A stretch of DNA of 42,307 nt from Hyphomicrobiales bacterium. GTDB lineage: Bacteria; Pseudomonadota; Alphaproteobacteria; Rhizobiales; Xanthobacteraceae. A program made the translations under genes and the position numbers. The stretch lies in contig JAFKKP010000308.1 of NCBI GenBank assembly GCA_017305515.1, positions 1 through 42,307 of the forward strand. The letters are read 5' to 3'. Shown here one piece after another: positions 35,295 to 42,307 of the stretch; position 1 is the stretch's first letter; every line of letters begins with the position of its first letter. The notes under the pieces were generated by a model, which was not told the DNA's origin, did no database searches, and saw only the letters and a list, made by a program, of their open reading frames with translations.

Positions 35295-36713
35295 TCACAT
35301 GTTCAGCACGCGCCCGTAGGCGTCGAGCACGGCTTCCTTCATTGTTTCCGAAATCGTCGGGTGCGGGAAGATGGTGTGAAACAGTTCTTCTTCCGTCGTT
35401 TCCAGATTCATCGCAACCACGAAGCCCTGGATCAGTTCGGTGACTTCCGCGCCGGCCATATGCGCGCCGAGCAGCTGGCCCGTTTTCTTGTCGAAGATCA
35501 CCTTGACCATGCCCTGGTCTTCGCCCTGCGCGATGGCCTTGCCGTTGCCCACGAACGGGAAACGCCCGACGCGCACGTCCTTGCCCGCTTCTTTCGCCTT
35601 CGCTTCCGTCAGACCGACCGACGCGATCTGCGGATGACAATAGGTGCAGCCGGGGATCAGCGTCTTGTCCATCGGATGCGGGTGCATGCCCTTGATGGCT
35701 TCGACGCAGATAATGCCTTCGTGTTCGGCCTTGTGCGCCAACATGGGCGGGCCGGCGACATCGCCGATGGCGTAGATGCCGGCGACGTTGGTCTTACCGT
35801 AGGCGTCGATGACGATGCAGCCGCGATCCGCCTTCACGCCGAGCTTTTCGAGTCCGAAGCCTTCGATGTTGCCGACGACGCCGACGGCGGAAATCACGCG
35901 GTCCACTTCCAGCGTCACCGGCTTCTTGCCGTCATCGATGGTGGCAACCACGCTGTCGGATTTCTTTTCGAGTTTCGTCACCTTGGTGTTGGCGAGAATC
36001 TTGATGCCTTGTTTCTCGAACTGCTTGCGCGCGAAGCCCGCGATCTCGGCGTCCTCGACCGGCAAAATCTGCGGCAGCACTTCGACGACCGTCACTTCCG
36101 CACCCATCGTGCGATAGAACGACGCGAATTCGATGCCGATGGCACCCGAGCCGACGACTAACAGTGACTTCGGCATCTTGTCGGGGTTCATCGCCTCAAA
36201 GTACGTCCACACCAGTTTCTTGTCCGGCTCCAGCCCCGGCAGCACGCGCGGACGCGCGCCAGTCGCGACGATGATGTGCCTGGCGCTGTAGCTGCCCTCG
36301 CCCAGCGACCCCTTTGGCGCTTCGGCCTGCGATTTCCTGACCGAGAATTTTCCGGAGCCTTCGAGACTGGCTTCGCCCCAGATGATCTGGATCTTGTTTT
36401 TCTTCATCAGGAATTCGACGCCGCCATTGAGGCGCTTCACCACGCCGCGCGAGCGCGCGATCACGGCTTTCGGATCGAACGAGACATTATCGGCGGACAG
36501 GCCGTAGTCTTTGGCGTGCTGCATATAGTGGAAAATCTCAGCCGAGCGCAGCAGCGCCTTGGTCGGAATGCAGCCCCAGTTGTTGCAGATGCCGCCGAGA
36601 TACGCCTTCTCGACGATCGCAGTCTTGAAGCCAAGTTGCGCGGCGCGAATGGCCGTGACGTAACCGCCGGGACCGGAGCCGATCACCACGACGTCGAAGG
36701 ATGTGTCAGCCAT
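35295..36713 (-). CDS. lpdA: Dihydrolipoyl dehydrogenase (E3)
   Basis: FAD-dependent enzyme that reoxidises dihydrolipoamide on E2 and reduces NAD+, serving PDH (and possibly other 2-oxo-acid complexes). The 472-residue protein has the FAD-binding VIGSGPGGYVTAIRAAQLG, redox Cys pair in GGICNNWGCIPTKALL, NAD fold with LLVVGSGAIGIEFASFY, second FAD motif GIYAIGDVAG, and active His-Glu in FPHPTISETMKEAV. No lipoyl domain is fused. It overlaps the upstream membrane protein gene by 8 bases and ends the PDH operon. Its 3' end is duplicated at 34406. Confidence 0.97.
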   Translation of the reverse strand: MADTSFDVVVIGSGPGGYVTAIRAAQLGFKTAIVEKAYLGGICNNWGCIPTKALLRSAEIFHYMQHAKDYGLSADNVSFDPKAVIARSRGVVKRLNGGVEFLMKKNKIQIIWGEASLEGSGKFSVRKSQAEAPKGSLGEGSYSARHIIVATGARPRVLPGLEPDKKLVWTYFEAMNPDKMPKSLLVVGSGAIGIEFASFYRTMGAEVTVVEVLPQILPVEDAEIAGFARKQFEKQGIKILANTKVTKLEKKSDSVVATIDDGKKPVTLEVDRVISAVGVVGNIEGFGLEKLGVKADRGCIVIDAYGKTNVAGIYAIGDVAGPPMLAHKAEHEGIICVEAIKGMHPHPMDKTLIPGCTYCHPQIASVGLTEAKAKEAGKDVRVGRFPFVGNGKAIAQGEDQGMVKVIFDKKTGQLLGAHMAGAEVTELIQGFVVAMNLETTEEELFHTIFPHPTISETMKEAVLDAYGRVLNM

Positions 36714-37137
36714 GACTGATCTTTCCGGTTCTTGATACGAATTTATGGAGCGCGACCCACGGCACGGTCAATGTGAGAACGATGGGCAAGACGACTTGCA
36801 ACAGTTCCTGAATATCGCGTTCGCGAATATCGTGAAACTCACGGACGGAAAATTCGGACCATTTGACGTAAGCGATAAAAAGCAGAAACACGCCGAGCGG
36901 CACCGCCGCCGCGATATTCACGGCCTGAATCGTGTCCTTCCAGAAGATCGCAATCGAGAACGCGATCAGCGCGACCGCGCTGAACACCGGAATGTAAATC
37001 AGGCCGATGATCTTCGTCATCGAGCAGGTCAGCTGCTCGCCGCGGCAGGGCGTCATCAAACCTGCGACGTAGGCGAATGCGAACGCGGTACCGAGGCCGA
37101 CCGCGCAGGCAAGAAGGATGACGGCAGACCGGCGCAT
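36706..37137 (-). CDS. Membrane protein with about four spans, in the PDH operon
   Basis: A 143-residue protein I do not recognise. Hydrophobic spans are about residues 5-28, 43-66, 73-92 and 112-131 (SAVILLACAVGLGTAFAFAY, IIGLIYIPVFSAVALIAFSI, VNIAAAVPLGVFLLFIAYV, LLQVVLPIVLTLTVPWVAL), with two Cys in the first loop (TPCRGEQLTC). The stop overlaps lpdA by 8 bases and the start is 13 bases after pdhC, so it is certainly in the operon. No role in PDH is known to me. Confidence 0.75.
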   Translation of the reverse strand: MRRSAVILLACAVGLGTAFAFAYVAGLMTPCRGEQLTCSMTKIIGLIYIPVFSAVALIAFSIAIFWKDTIQAVNIAAAVPLGVFLLFIAYVKWSEFSVREFHDIRERDIQELLQVVLPIVLTLTVPWVALHKFVSRTGKISHG

Positions 37138-37150
37138 CGTCGCTCCCGGC

Positions 37151-38482
37151 TCACACCACCATCAACACGGGATTTTCGATCAGCGCCCTGAACGCCGCGA
37201 GCAGCTGCGCGCCGAGAGCGCCGTCCATCGCGCGGTGATCGCAGGTCAGCGTCACGCTCATCATGTTGGCGATCTCGATCTTGCCGTGACGCACGACCGG
37301 GCGCTCCTCGCTGATGCCGACCGCGAGAATCGACGACTGCGGCGGGTTGATGACGGCGGTGAACTGCTTGATGCCGTACATGCCGAGATTCGACACGGCG
37401 GTCGAGCCGCCCTGATATTCCTCCGGCTTCAACTTGCGGGCTTTCGCGCGCGCGGCGAGATCCTTCATCTCCGCTGAAATCTGCGACACGGTCTTGATGT
37501 GCGCGTTGCGGATGATCGGCGTGATGAGGCCCGTCGGAATAGAAACGGCCACCGACACGTCCGACACCTTATGATGCAGCATCGCCTCGTCGGTCCACGA
37601 CACGTTCGCATCGGGCACGCGCTGTAGCGCCATCGCCAGCGCCTTGATGACGAAATCGTTGACCGACAGCTTGTAGGCGGGCTTACCTTCCTTGTCCTTC
37701 GGGGCGGCGGCGTTGATCTCCTCGCGCGCGGCGACGAGCTTGCCGATGTCGCAATCGGCGGTGAGATAATATTGCGGGATGTCGCGATCCGACGCGGACA
37801 ATCTTTGCGCGATGGTCTTGCGCATGTTGTCGTGCGGCACGGCTTCGTAAGTCCCGTCCTTGAACAGCGCACGGATTTGCTTGTCGCTCGGTCCCACCGC
37901 CGGAGCCGATGCTCCGCCAGCCGAAGACGCTTTCAACCCGCCGCCGGATTTCGCCTGCTCGACATCCTTGGCGACGACGCGTCCGTGCGGACCCGTGCCG
38001 TTGATGCGCGAGATTTCGATGCCTGCATCTTTTGCAAGACGGCGGGCGAGCGGCGAGGAAAATGTGCGTGTGCCATTCGACTGAGGCGCGGCCTGCGCAA
38101 GTACCGCAGGTGGCGGTGCGGATGGCTTTTGCGCGGGCGCAGCTTGAGGCGCGGTGGCAGTTGCGGGCGCAGCCGCTTTCGGCGCATCTGCCTTCGCCGG
38201 TGCCGACGCAGCCCCTGCTCCCGCCGACTTCACGTCCTCGCCGTCGGCGGCGAGCACCGCGATGACATTGTTGACCGGCACGTCGGCAGTGCCCGCAGGC
38301 ACCAGAATTTTCGCAAGCGTGCCTTCATCGACCGCTTCGACTTCCATCGTCGCCTTGTCGGTTTCGATTTCGGCGATCACGTCGCCCGACTTGACCTTGT
38401 CGCCTTCCTTCTTCAGCCACTTGGCGAGATTGCCCTTCTCCATCGTCGGCGACAGCGCGGGCATCAGGATGTTGATCGGCAT
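37151..38482 (-). CDS. pdhC: Dihydrolipoyllysine acetyltransferase (PDH E2)
   Basis: Core of the pyruvate dehydrogenase complex; transfers acetyl from lipoamide to CoA. The 443-residue protein has one lipoyl domain (about residues 1-80, lipoyl Lys in [12 protein letters not shown]), a long Ala/Pro hinge, a peripheral-subunit binding domain ([15 protein letters not shown] to GRVVAKDV, about 140-175), and a catalytic domain ending with the [14 protein letters not shown]is-Asp motif. It follows the Rap1a-like gene by 8 bases. Confidence 0.97.
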   Translation of the reverse strand: MPINILMPALSPTMEKGNLAKWLKKEGDKVKSGDVIAEIETDKATMEVEAVDEGTLAKILVPAGTADVPVNNVIAVLAADGEDVKSAGAGAASAPAKADAPKAAAPATATAPQAAPAQKPSAPPPAVLAQAAPQSNGTRTFSSPLARRLAKDAGIEISRINGTGPHGRVVAKDVEQAKSGGGLKASSAGGASAPAVGPSDKQIRALFKDGTYEAVPHDNMRKTIAQRLSASDRDIPQYYLTADCDIGKLVAAREEINAAAPKDKEGKPAYKLSVNDFVIKALAMALQRVPDANVSWTDEAMLHHKVSDVSVAVSIPTGLITPIIRNAHIKTVSQISAEMKDLAARAKARKLKPEEYQGGSTAVSNLGMYGIKQFTAVINPPQSSILAVGISEERPVVRHGKIEIANMMSVTLTCDHRAMDGALGAQLLAAFRALIENPVLMVV

Positions 38483-38490
38483 GACGGGCC

Positions 38491-38865
38491 TCAGCGCCTA
38501 CAGGGATATTTCTGGACGAGATATTTGCGCGTCGCCACCGCGACGAGATCTTTCGGCAATGCGCTCTTCACCGAATCTTCGACGTCCGCCGACAATTCAG
38601 TGAAGATCACTTCGGCTTTGGCGGAGCGGATCTTCGGCGGCAGGCAGAATTTATCGCCTTCCTTGTCCATCAGGCCATCGATCAGACCGTTGATGTATTC
38701 GCGGTAAGCGACCTTGGCCCATCCGTTCTCGCCCGGACGCGTGGCTGCGGCCTTGAGCGTGGACAGCCGCGACACATCCATCGGCGCGAAGGCCGACTGC
38801 TGGGCGAATGCGGGGCTGGCCATCTGCATCAACACGACCCACAACGAAACGAGAAGAATGCGCAT
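38491..38865 (-). CDS. Exported Rap1a/Tai-like domain protein
   Basis: A 124-residue protein. [21 protein letters not shown] is a signal peptide; the mature part shows the Rap1a/Tai pattern: [24 protein letters not shown], then a helical stretch and a C-terminal YLVQKYPC Cys that can pair with the one in FCLP. Rap1a proteins are known as periplasmic type VI effector immunity proteins, but many are unrelated to that. Its ATG overlaps the pdhB stop by one base, so it is co-translated with the PDH operon. Confidence 0.75.
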   Translation of the reverse strand: MRILLVSLWVVLMQMASPAFAQQSAFAPMDVSRLSTLKAAATRPGENGWAKVAYREYINGLIDGLMDKEGDKFCLPPKIRSAKAEVIFTELSADVEDSVKSALPKDLVAVATRKYLVQKYPCRR

Positions 38866-40274
38866 CAGCGATACGACACCGCTTTGGCGGCCGCGACGAC
38901 TTCGGCGACGCTCGGCAGCGCGAGCTTTTCTAGATTGGCGGCATACGGCATCGGCACGTCCTTGCCCGACACACGCGCGACCGGCGCGTCGAGATAATCG
39001 AACGCCTGCTCCATCAGACGCGCGGCAATTTCCGCACCGACGCCGGATTGCTGCCATCCTTCCTCGACGACCACACAACGCCCGGTCTTTTTCACGGAAT
39101 TGACGATCGTCTCGGTATCCATCGGGCGGATCGTCCGCAGATCGATGATTTCGGCTTCGATGTTTTCCTTGGCAAGTTCGTCGGCGGCCTTGAGCGCATA
39201 GCTCATGCCGTTCGACCACGCGACCAGCGTGACGTGATTGCCTGGCCGCACGATACGCGCCTTGCCGATCGGCACGACATAATCATCGAGCTTCGGCACG
39301 TCGCCGGTGTGGCCATAGAGAATTTCGTTCTCGAGAAAGATCACCGGGTTCGGATCGCGGATCGCAGCTTTCAGCAACCCTTTCGCGTCGGCTGCCGAAT
39401 ACGGCGACACGACTTTCAGTCCGGGTATCTGCGAGTACCACGCCGAATAATCCTGGCTGTGCTGGGCGGCGACACGTGCGGCCGCACCGTTCGGCCCGCG
39501 GAAAACGATGGAACAACCCATCTGTCCGCCCGACATATACAGTGTCTTGGCGGCGGAATTGATGATGTGGTCGATGGCCTGCATCGCGAAATTAAACGTC
39601 ATGAACTCGACGATGGGTTTAAGCCCCGCCATCGCCGCACCGACGCCGACGCCCGCGAAGCCATGCTCGGTGATCGGCGTGTCGATGACGCGCTTGGCGC
39701 CGAACTCCTGAAGCAGTCCCTGCGTGACTTTGTACGCGCCCTGATATTCGGCGACTTCCTCGCCCATCACGAACACATCCTTGTCGCGGCGCATTTCCTC
39801 CGCCATCGCATCGCGCAGAGCTTCACGCACCGTCATCTTCACCATCTCGGTGCCGGGCGGCACTTCGGGATCGGGCTCAACGGGTGCGGCGACGGGCGCA
39901 GCGGAAGGTTTCGGATCGTAAATCTGCGGCTTACCCTCGCCGACCGGTGCGCGCGATTCCGCGACTTCTTCGGAGACGGACGCAGCCTTCTTCGGCGCGG
40001 CAGGCGTCTTGGCCAAATCCGCAGCACTTTCGCCGTCGGCGAGGATCGTTGCAATCGGCGTGTTCACCGCGACGTCATTGGTGCCGGCGGCGACGAGTAT
40101 CTTGCCGAGCGTGCCTTCGTCGGTCGCCTCGACTTCCATCGTGGCTTTATCGGTTTCGATTTCGGCGATCACATCGCCGGACTTGATCTGCTCGCCTTCT
40201 TTCTTCAGCCATTTGGCGAGGTTGCCCTTCTCCATCGTCGGCGAAAGCGCGGGCATGAGAATCTGAATTGGCAT
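38865..40274 (-). CDS. pdhB: Pyruvate dehydrogenase E1 beta, with N-terminal lipoyl domain
   Basis: The beta subunit of the E1 decarboxylase. The 469-residue protein carries its own lipoyl domain at residues 1-80 (lipoyl Lys in [12 protein letters not shown]) joined by an Ala/Pro/Glu linker, an arrangement typical of alphaproteobacteria. The transketolase-type core follows with [56 protein letters not shown] and [16 protein letters not shown]. It starts 15 bases after the pdhA stop. Confidence 0.97.
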   Translation of the reverse strand: MPIQILMPALSPTMEKGNLAKWLKKEGEQIKSGDVIAEIETDKATMEVEATDEGTLGKILVAAGTNDVAVNTPIATILADGESAADLAKTPAAPKKAASVSEEVAESRAPVGEGKPQIYDPKPSAAPVAAPVEPDPEVPPGTEMVKMTVREALRDAMAEEMRRDKDVFVMGEEVAEYQGAYKVTQGLLQEFGAKRVIDTPITEHGFAGVGVGAAMAGLKPIVEFMTFNFAMQAIDHIINSAAKTLYMSGGQMGCSIVFRGPNGAAARVAAQHSQDYSAWYSQIPGLKVVSPYSAADAKGLLKAAIRDPNPVIFLENEILYGHTGDVPKLDDYVVPIGKARIVRPGNHVTLVAWSNGMSYALKAADELAKENIEAEIIDLRTIRPMDTETIVNSVKKTGRCVVVEEGWQQSGVGAEIAARLMEQAFDYLDAPVARVSGKDVPMPYAANLEKLALPSVAEVVAAAKAVSYR

Positions 40275-40289
40275 CGTCGCGTCGCCCTC

Positions 40290-40712
40290 TTATCGGTAGA
40301 TGTCGGTGTAAAGCTCCGACACGTCGGGCTCAGGCGTATTCTGGGCGAAGTCGGCAGACTCATTGACGATGTCGCGCACCTCGGCGTCGATCTTCTTCAA
40401 ATCCGCCTCGGACACTTTCTGTTCGAGCAGACGGTTGCGAACCTGCTCGATCGGGTCCTGATCGTGGCGGACTTTGTCCACTTCCTCACGCGTGCGGTAT
40501 TTCGCGGGGTCGGACATCGAGTGGCCCCTGTATCGATACGTCTGCATTTCGAGAATGAACGGGCCGTTGCCCTCGCGGCACCATTTCACGGCACGGTCGC
40601 CGGCAGCTTTCACCGCGCGAACGTCCATACCGTCGACCTGTTCGCCAGGAATGTTGAACGACACGCCGCGCTTGGAGAAATCGGTCTGCGCGCTTGAGCG
40701 CGTCACCGACGA
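40290..40712 (-). pseudogene. pdhA: Pyruvate dehydrogenase E1 alpha, C-terminal 140 residues only
   Basis: The sequence from SVTRSSAQTDFSKRGVSFNI through YRYRGHSMSDPAKYRTREEV to the end VSELYTDIYR is the C-terminal 40% of E1-alpha, including the phosphorylation-loop region. Upstream of codon SVTR the pdhA match stops at about 40711; where the family continues MGTSVTR, this sequence reads RYSSVTR and then unrelated residues. About 200 N-terminal residues, including thiamine-diphosphate binding, are missing. PdhA should be needed for the otherwise intact operon, so either the gene is interrupted by an insertion whose other end lies past the window, or the DNA here is misjoined. Confidence 0.9.
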
Positions 40713-41175
40713 GTACCTCCAGGAGGTCGAGTGGGACGAGTTATTTAAGGGCTCTAAGACCCTCGACGTTGTGGTCGCATACGCGTCCACCTGGAGGAAC
40801 GCGCATCGCGTTCGCCTTCAGAAACTCGCGGCTCAGCCTGGAGGCCGGCTAAGGGTCTTCTTGCCCGACCCGGAGGATAAGGAAACGTTGTTCACCTTGT
40901 CCCAGCGATTCAAGATGTCTGAGCAATCGCTGAAAGACAAGATCAACGAGGCGATTGCTGATTTCAAGGAGCTCGGCGGCGAAGTTCACGTGCGGGCTGG
41001 CGACGCCGTGTTCAGTTGTTACAACTTCGAGCACAAGGCCGTACTCACTCTCTATTCGCACTCGCAAGAACGTCGGGGGTCCGTGCCAACCTTCTTGGTA
41101 GGCGATGGCATGATTCGGCAGTTCGTGACCTCAGACATTGAAGCGATTCTGAGGCAGAGCACGCCGGTCCAGTGA
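40711..41175 (+). CDS. 5'-truncated protein, possibly phospholipase D-like
   Basis: The frame is open through the junction and ends at TGA 41173-41175. Non-pdhA sequence begins at EYLQEVEWDELFKG and continues for 154 residues with LDVVVAYASTWRN, LRVFLPDPEDKE, a helical pair, and NFEHKAVLTLYSH. The overall pattern of two beta-alpha blocks with a late FxHKAVLTLYSH segment recalls PLD-like domains, but no intact HxKxxxxD motif is present, so the family call is a guess. The start codon is lost: upstream in-frame ATGs lie in the antisense of pdhA and are not credible. The stop overlaps the next gene's GTG. Confidence 0.55.
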   Translation, partial: EYLQEVEWDELFKGSKTLDVVVAYASTWRNAHRVRLQKLAAQPGGRLRVFLPDPEDKETLFTLSQRFKMSEQSLKDKINEAIADFKELGGEVHVRAGDAVFSCYNFEHKAVLTLYSHSQERRGSVPTFLVGDGMIRQFVTSDIEAILRQSTPVQ

Positions 41176-41816
41176 GGATTGGAAGGTCGATGCAGTCACT
41201 AACCGCAAATGTGGTGGAGCGGGACATACCTGCTGAGATTCTCTCGCGCGCGATGGATGAGGCAGTCGTGGCCTGGGATATTGAGACGACTGGCCTTGAC
41301 TGGCGTTCTGCGACAATCGAGACTTGCCAGCTCTCTTTCGCTGGCGAGGTGTTTGTGGTCCAGTTGCTGGGCAACCAACATCCGGACAACCTGAGTCGTC
41401 TGCTCGCGGCACCAAAAGTCACGAAACTCTTCCACCACGCGCCCTTCGATGTACGTTTCATGACTGCGCACTGGGCCGTTCGCGCGCAGAACGTGGCCTG
41501 CACCAAGATCGCAGCGAAGATTGTCAGCCCCGGGCTGCCAAATGACTCATACAGCCTTAAGTCTTCGCTGAAGATGTATCTGGGCATTGAGCTCGATAAG
41601 ACTGAGCGACTTTCGGATTGGTCTCGGCACCACTTGAGCGACACGCAGCTTGCGTACGCTGCGAGGGACGTTGCCTATCTTCAGCCGCTGCTCGAGCGTC
41701 TGCAAGCACGTGGGCGTACACACGGGGTGTGGGAGCTTGTGGAGCGTTCGTTCGAGTACATCCCGACTCGCGCGGCCCTCGACATTTCGGGTGCGGGAGA
41801 TGTCTTCACGTACTGA
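41172..41816 (+). CDS. RNase D-type 3'-5' exonuclease
   Basis: A 214-residue (GTG 41172) or 208-residue (ATG 41190) protein. The four DEDDy residues are visible: Asp and Glu in VAWDIETTGLDW, Asp in FHHAPFDVRFM, and Tyr-x3-Asp in YAARDVAYL. A helical bundle with LKSSLKMYLGIELDKTERL separates them, as in RNase D and WRN-type exonucleases. The HRDC domains of full RNase D are missing, so it is a stand-alone nuclease module. The GTG overlaps the previous stop (GTGA); GGAAGG lies three bases before the ATG, a little close. It is the middle gene of a non-pdh block. Confidence 0.88.
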   Translation: MRIGRSMQSLTANVVERDIPAEILSRAMDEAVVAWDIETTGLDWRSATIETCQLSFAGEVFVVQLLGNQHPDNLSRLLAAPKVTKLFHHAPFDVRFMTAHWAVRAQNVACTKIAAKIVSPGLPNDSYSLKSSLKMYLGIELDKTERLSDWSRHHLSDTQLAYAARDVAYLQPLLERLQARGRTHGVWELVERSFEYIPTRAALDISGAGDVFTY

Positions 41817-42307
41817 GAGCGCATCGGCAATGGATCCGAAACCGTTCGGCCCAGGGATCTACGCTGCGAGGCTACTCCGCGCCACTATCTTTGACGTCGA
41901 CAATCTACTTGACGAGGCCCTGGAGGCCGGTGGCCAGCGGCGTCGGGGTTCCGGCATCGCCGCGTTAGACCAGTACATGCGAGCCAGCCCGCGGCGCGAC
42001 TTCGTATATGGGGCCATCTTCGGAACCAACATGGAGACCATCGAACGGCTGCTTCGCACCTGCAAGGAGCTTGCGGAAGCGATCGCGTTAGCCTTCGATT
42101 CAGGTTCGCTCGTCCGGGTTGCACCGTTCGTGCTTGAGCGAGCGCTTGGCGAGGCGATCATGCGGATTTGCTACATCCTGGATGCTGGCGTGCCACCAGC
42201 GCGAACAATATTGCGCATGGCTGCCTATCAATTGGAGTCAGTCGAAGGGAACCTTCGTACGGCTGAGGCGTTCGGACCATCTGCTGCGGCCGCTAAAGCG
42301 CGAGCCG
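41800..42307 (+). CDS. Unknown protein, 5' part (runs off the window)
   Basis: An open frame of 169 codons from ATG 41800 (MSSRTESASAMDPKPFG) to the right edge with no stop. The first ATG follows directly on GGGAG and overlaps the exonuclease gene by 17 bases; a second ATG at 41830 is an alternative. The sequence is helical and polar (ARLLRATIFDVDNLLDEALE, METIERLLRTCKELAEAIAL, ICYILDAGVPPARTILRMAA) with no membrane span or signal peptide. Family not recognised. Overlap and orientation put it in the same unit as the exonuclease. Confidence 0.6.
   Translation, partial: MSSRTESASAMDPKPFGPGIYAARLLRATIFDVDNLLDEALEAGGQRRRGSGIAALDQYMRASPRRDFVYGAIFGTNMETIERLLRTCKELAEAIALAFDSGSLVRVAPFVLERALGEAIMRICYILDAGVPPARTILRMAAYQLESVEGNLRTAEAFGPSAAAAKARA

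Noticed and set aside
40474..40710. Longer N-terminus for the PLD-like gene across the junction
   Set aside because: These codons are the antisense of pdhA, so the frame is open by chance.
1..42307. tRNA, rRNA, CRISPR arrays, transposases, integrases and att sites
   Set aside because: None found by eye; no T-loop-like sequence with a clover fold and no regularly spaced repeats were seen.

Overview
This 42.3 kb window is almost entirely a conserved housekeeping block of an alphaproteobacterium. The best guess is the order Hyphomicrobiales (Rhizobiales), near the Bradyrhizobium/Rhodopseudomonas/Afipia group. The reasons are the gene order (secF-secD-yajC; dgt-argS-SPOR-nagZ-scpA-scpB-tatA-tatB-tatC-serS-surE-pcm-nlpD), a PDH operon whose E1-beta carries its own lipoyl domain, high GC, and GC-rich palindromic intergenic repeats. 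Family placement is inference from gene content, not from a search.

Layout. 1-198: 3' end of trmFO, then a palindromic repeat. 490-5516 (minus): a secreted unknown, two relatives of mitochondrial complex I assembly factors (NDUFAF6-like and NDUFAF3-like), and secF, secD and yajC of the Sec translocon. 5701-6930 (plus): a DUF815-type ATPase and a small membrane protein, ending in a bidirectional terminator. 6953-20925 (mostly minus): cell-envelope and survival genes (nlpD, pcm, surE), a single-domain response regulator on the other strand, serS, tatCBA, scpBA, nagZ, a SPOR protein, argS and dgt. 21022-26648: an A-type Fe-S carrier, then a minus-strand unit encoding an RND efflux pump (fusion protein and permease) and an exported amidohydrolase. 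26814-30804: xthA, a Sel1-repeat protein, ilvD and a GlsB-type membrane protein. 30943-34397: a small secreted protein, a Ser/Thr kinase with a C-terminal universal-stress domain broken by a one-base frameshift, a metallophosphoesterase directly upstream of it, and two small membrane proteins. 34406-40712 (minus): a duplicated 3' scrap of lpdA, an exported TPR protein, and the PDH operon pdhA-pdhB-(Rap1a-like)-pdhC-(membrane protein)-lpdA.

The most unusual feature is at the right end. At about 40711 the pdhA reading frame stops inside the gene and the sequence changes to three plus-strand genes unrelated to the pdh operon: a 5'-truncated PLD-like protein, a DEDDy (RNase D-type) 3'-5' exonuclease, and an unknown protein running off the edge. 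They overlap or abut like an operon. This is either a genomic island inserted in pdhA or an assembly misjoin; the window cannot decide. A second, smaller scar is the lpdA 3'-end duplication around the TPR gene, which looks like an old insertion that restored the end of its target gene. No tRNA, rRNA, CRISPR array, transposase or integrase was seen.

Functionally the window combines protein export (Sec, Tat), envelope division and maintenance (NlpD, NagZ, SPOR), chromosome segregation (ScpAB), translation (SerS, ArgS, TrmFO), nucleotide and DNA housekeeping (Dgt, Xth, SurE), and central carbon and branched-chain amino-acid metabolism (PDH, IlvD). Several stress-linked items are scattered through it (response regulator with an EcfG-like promoter, GlsB-type protein, kinase-USP fusion).
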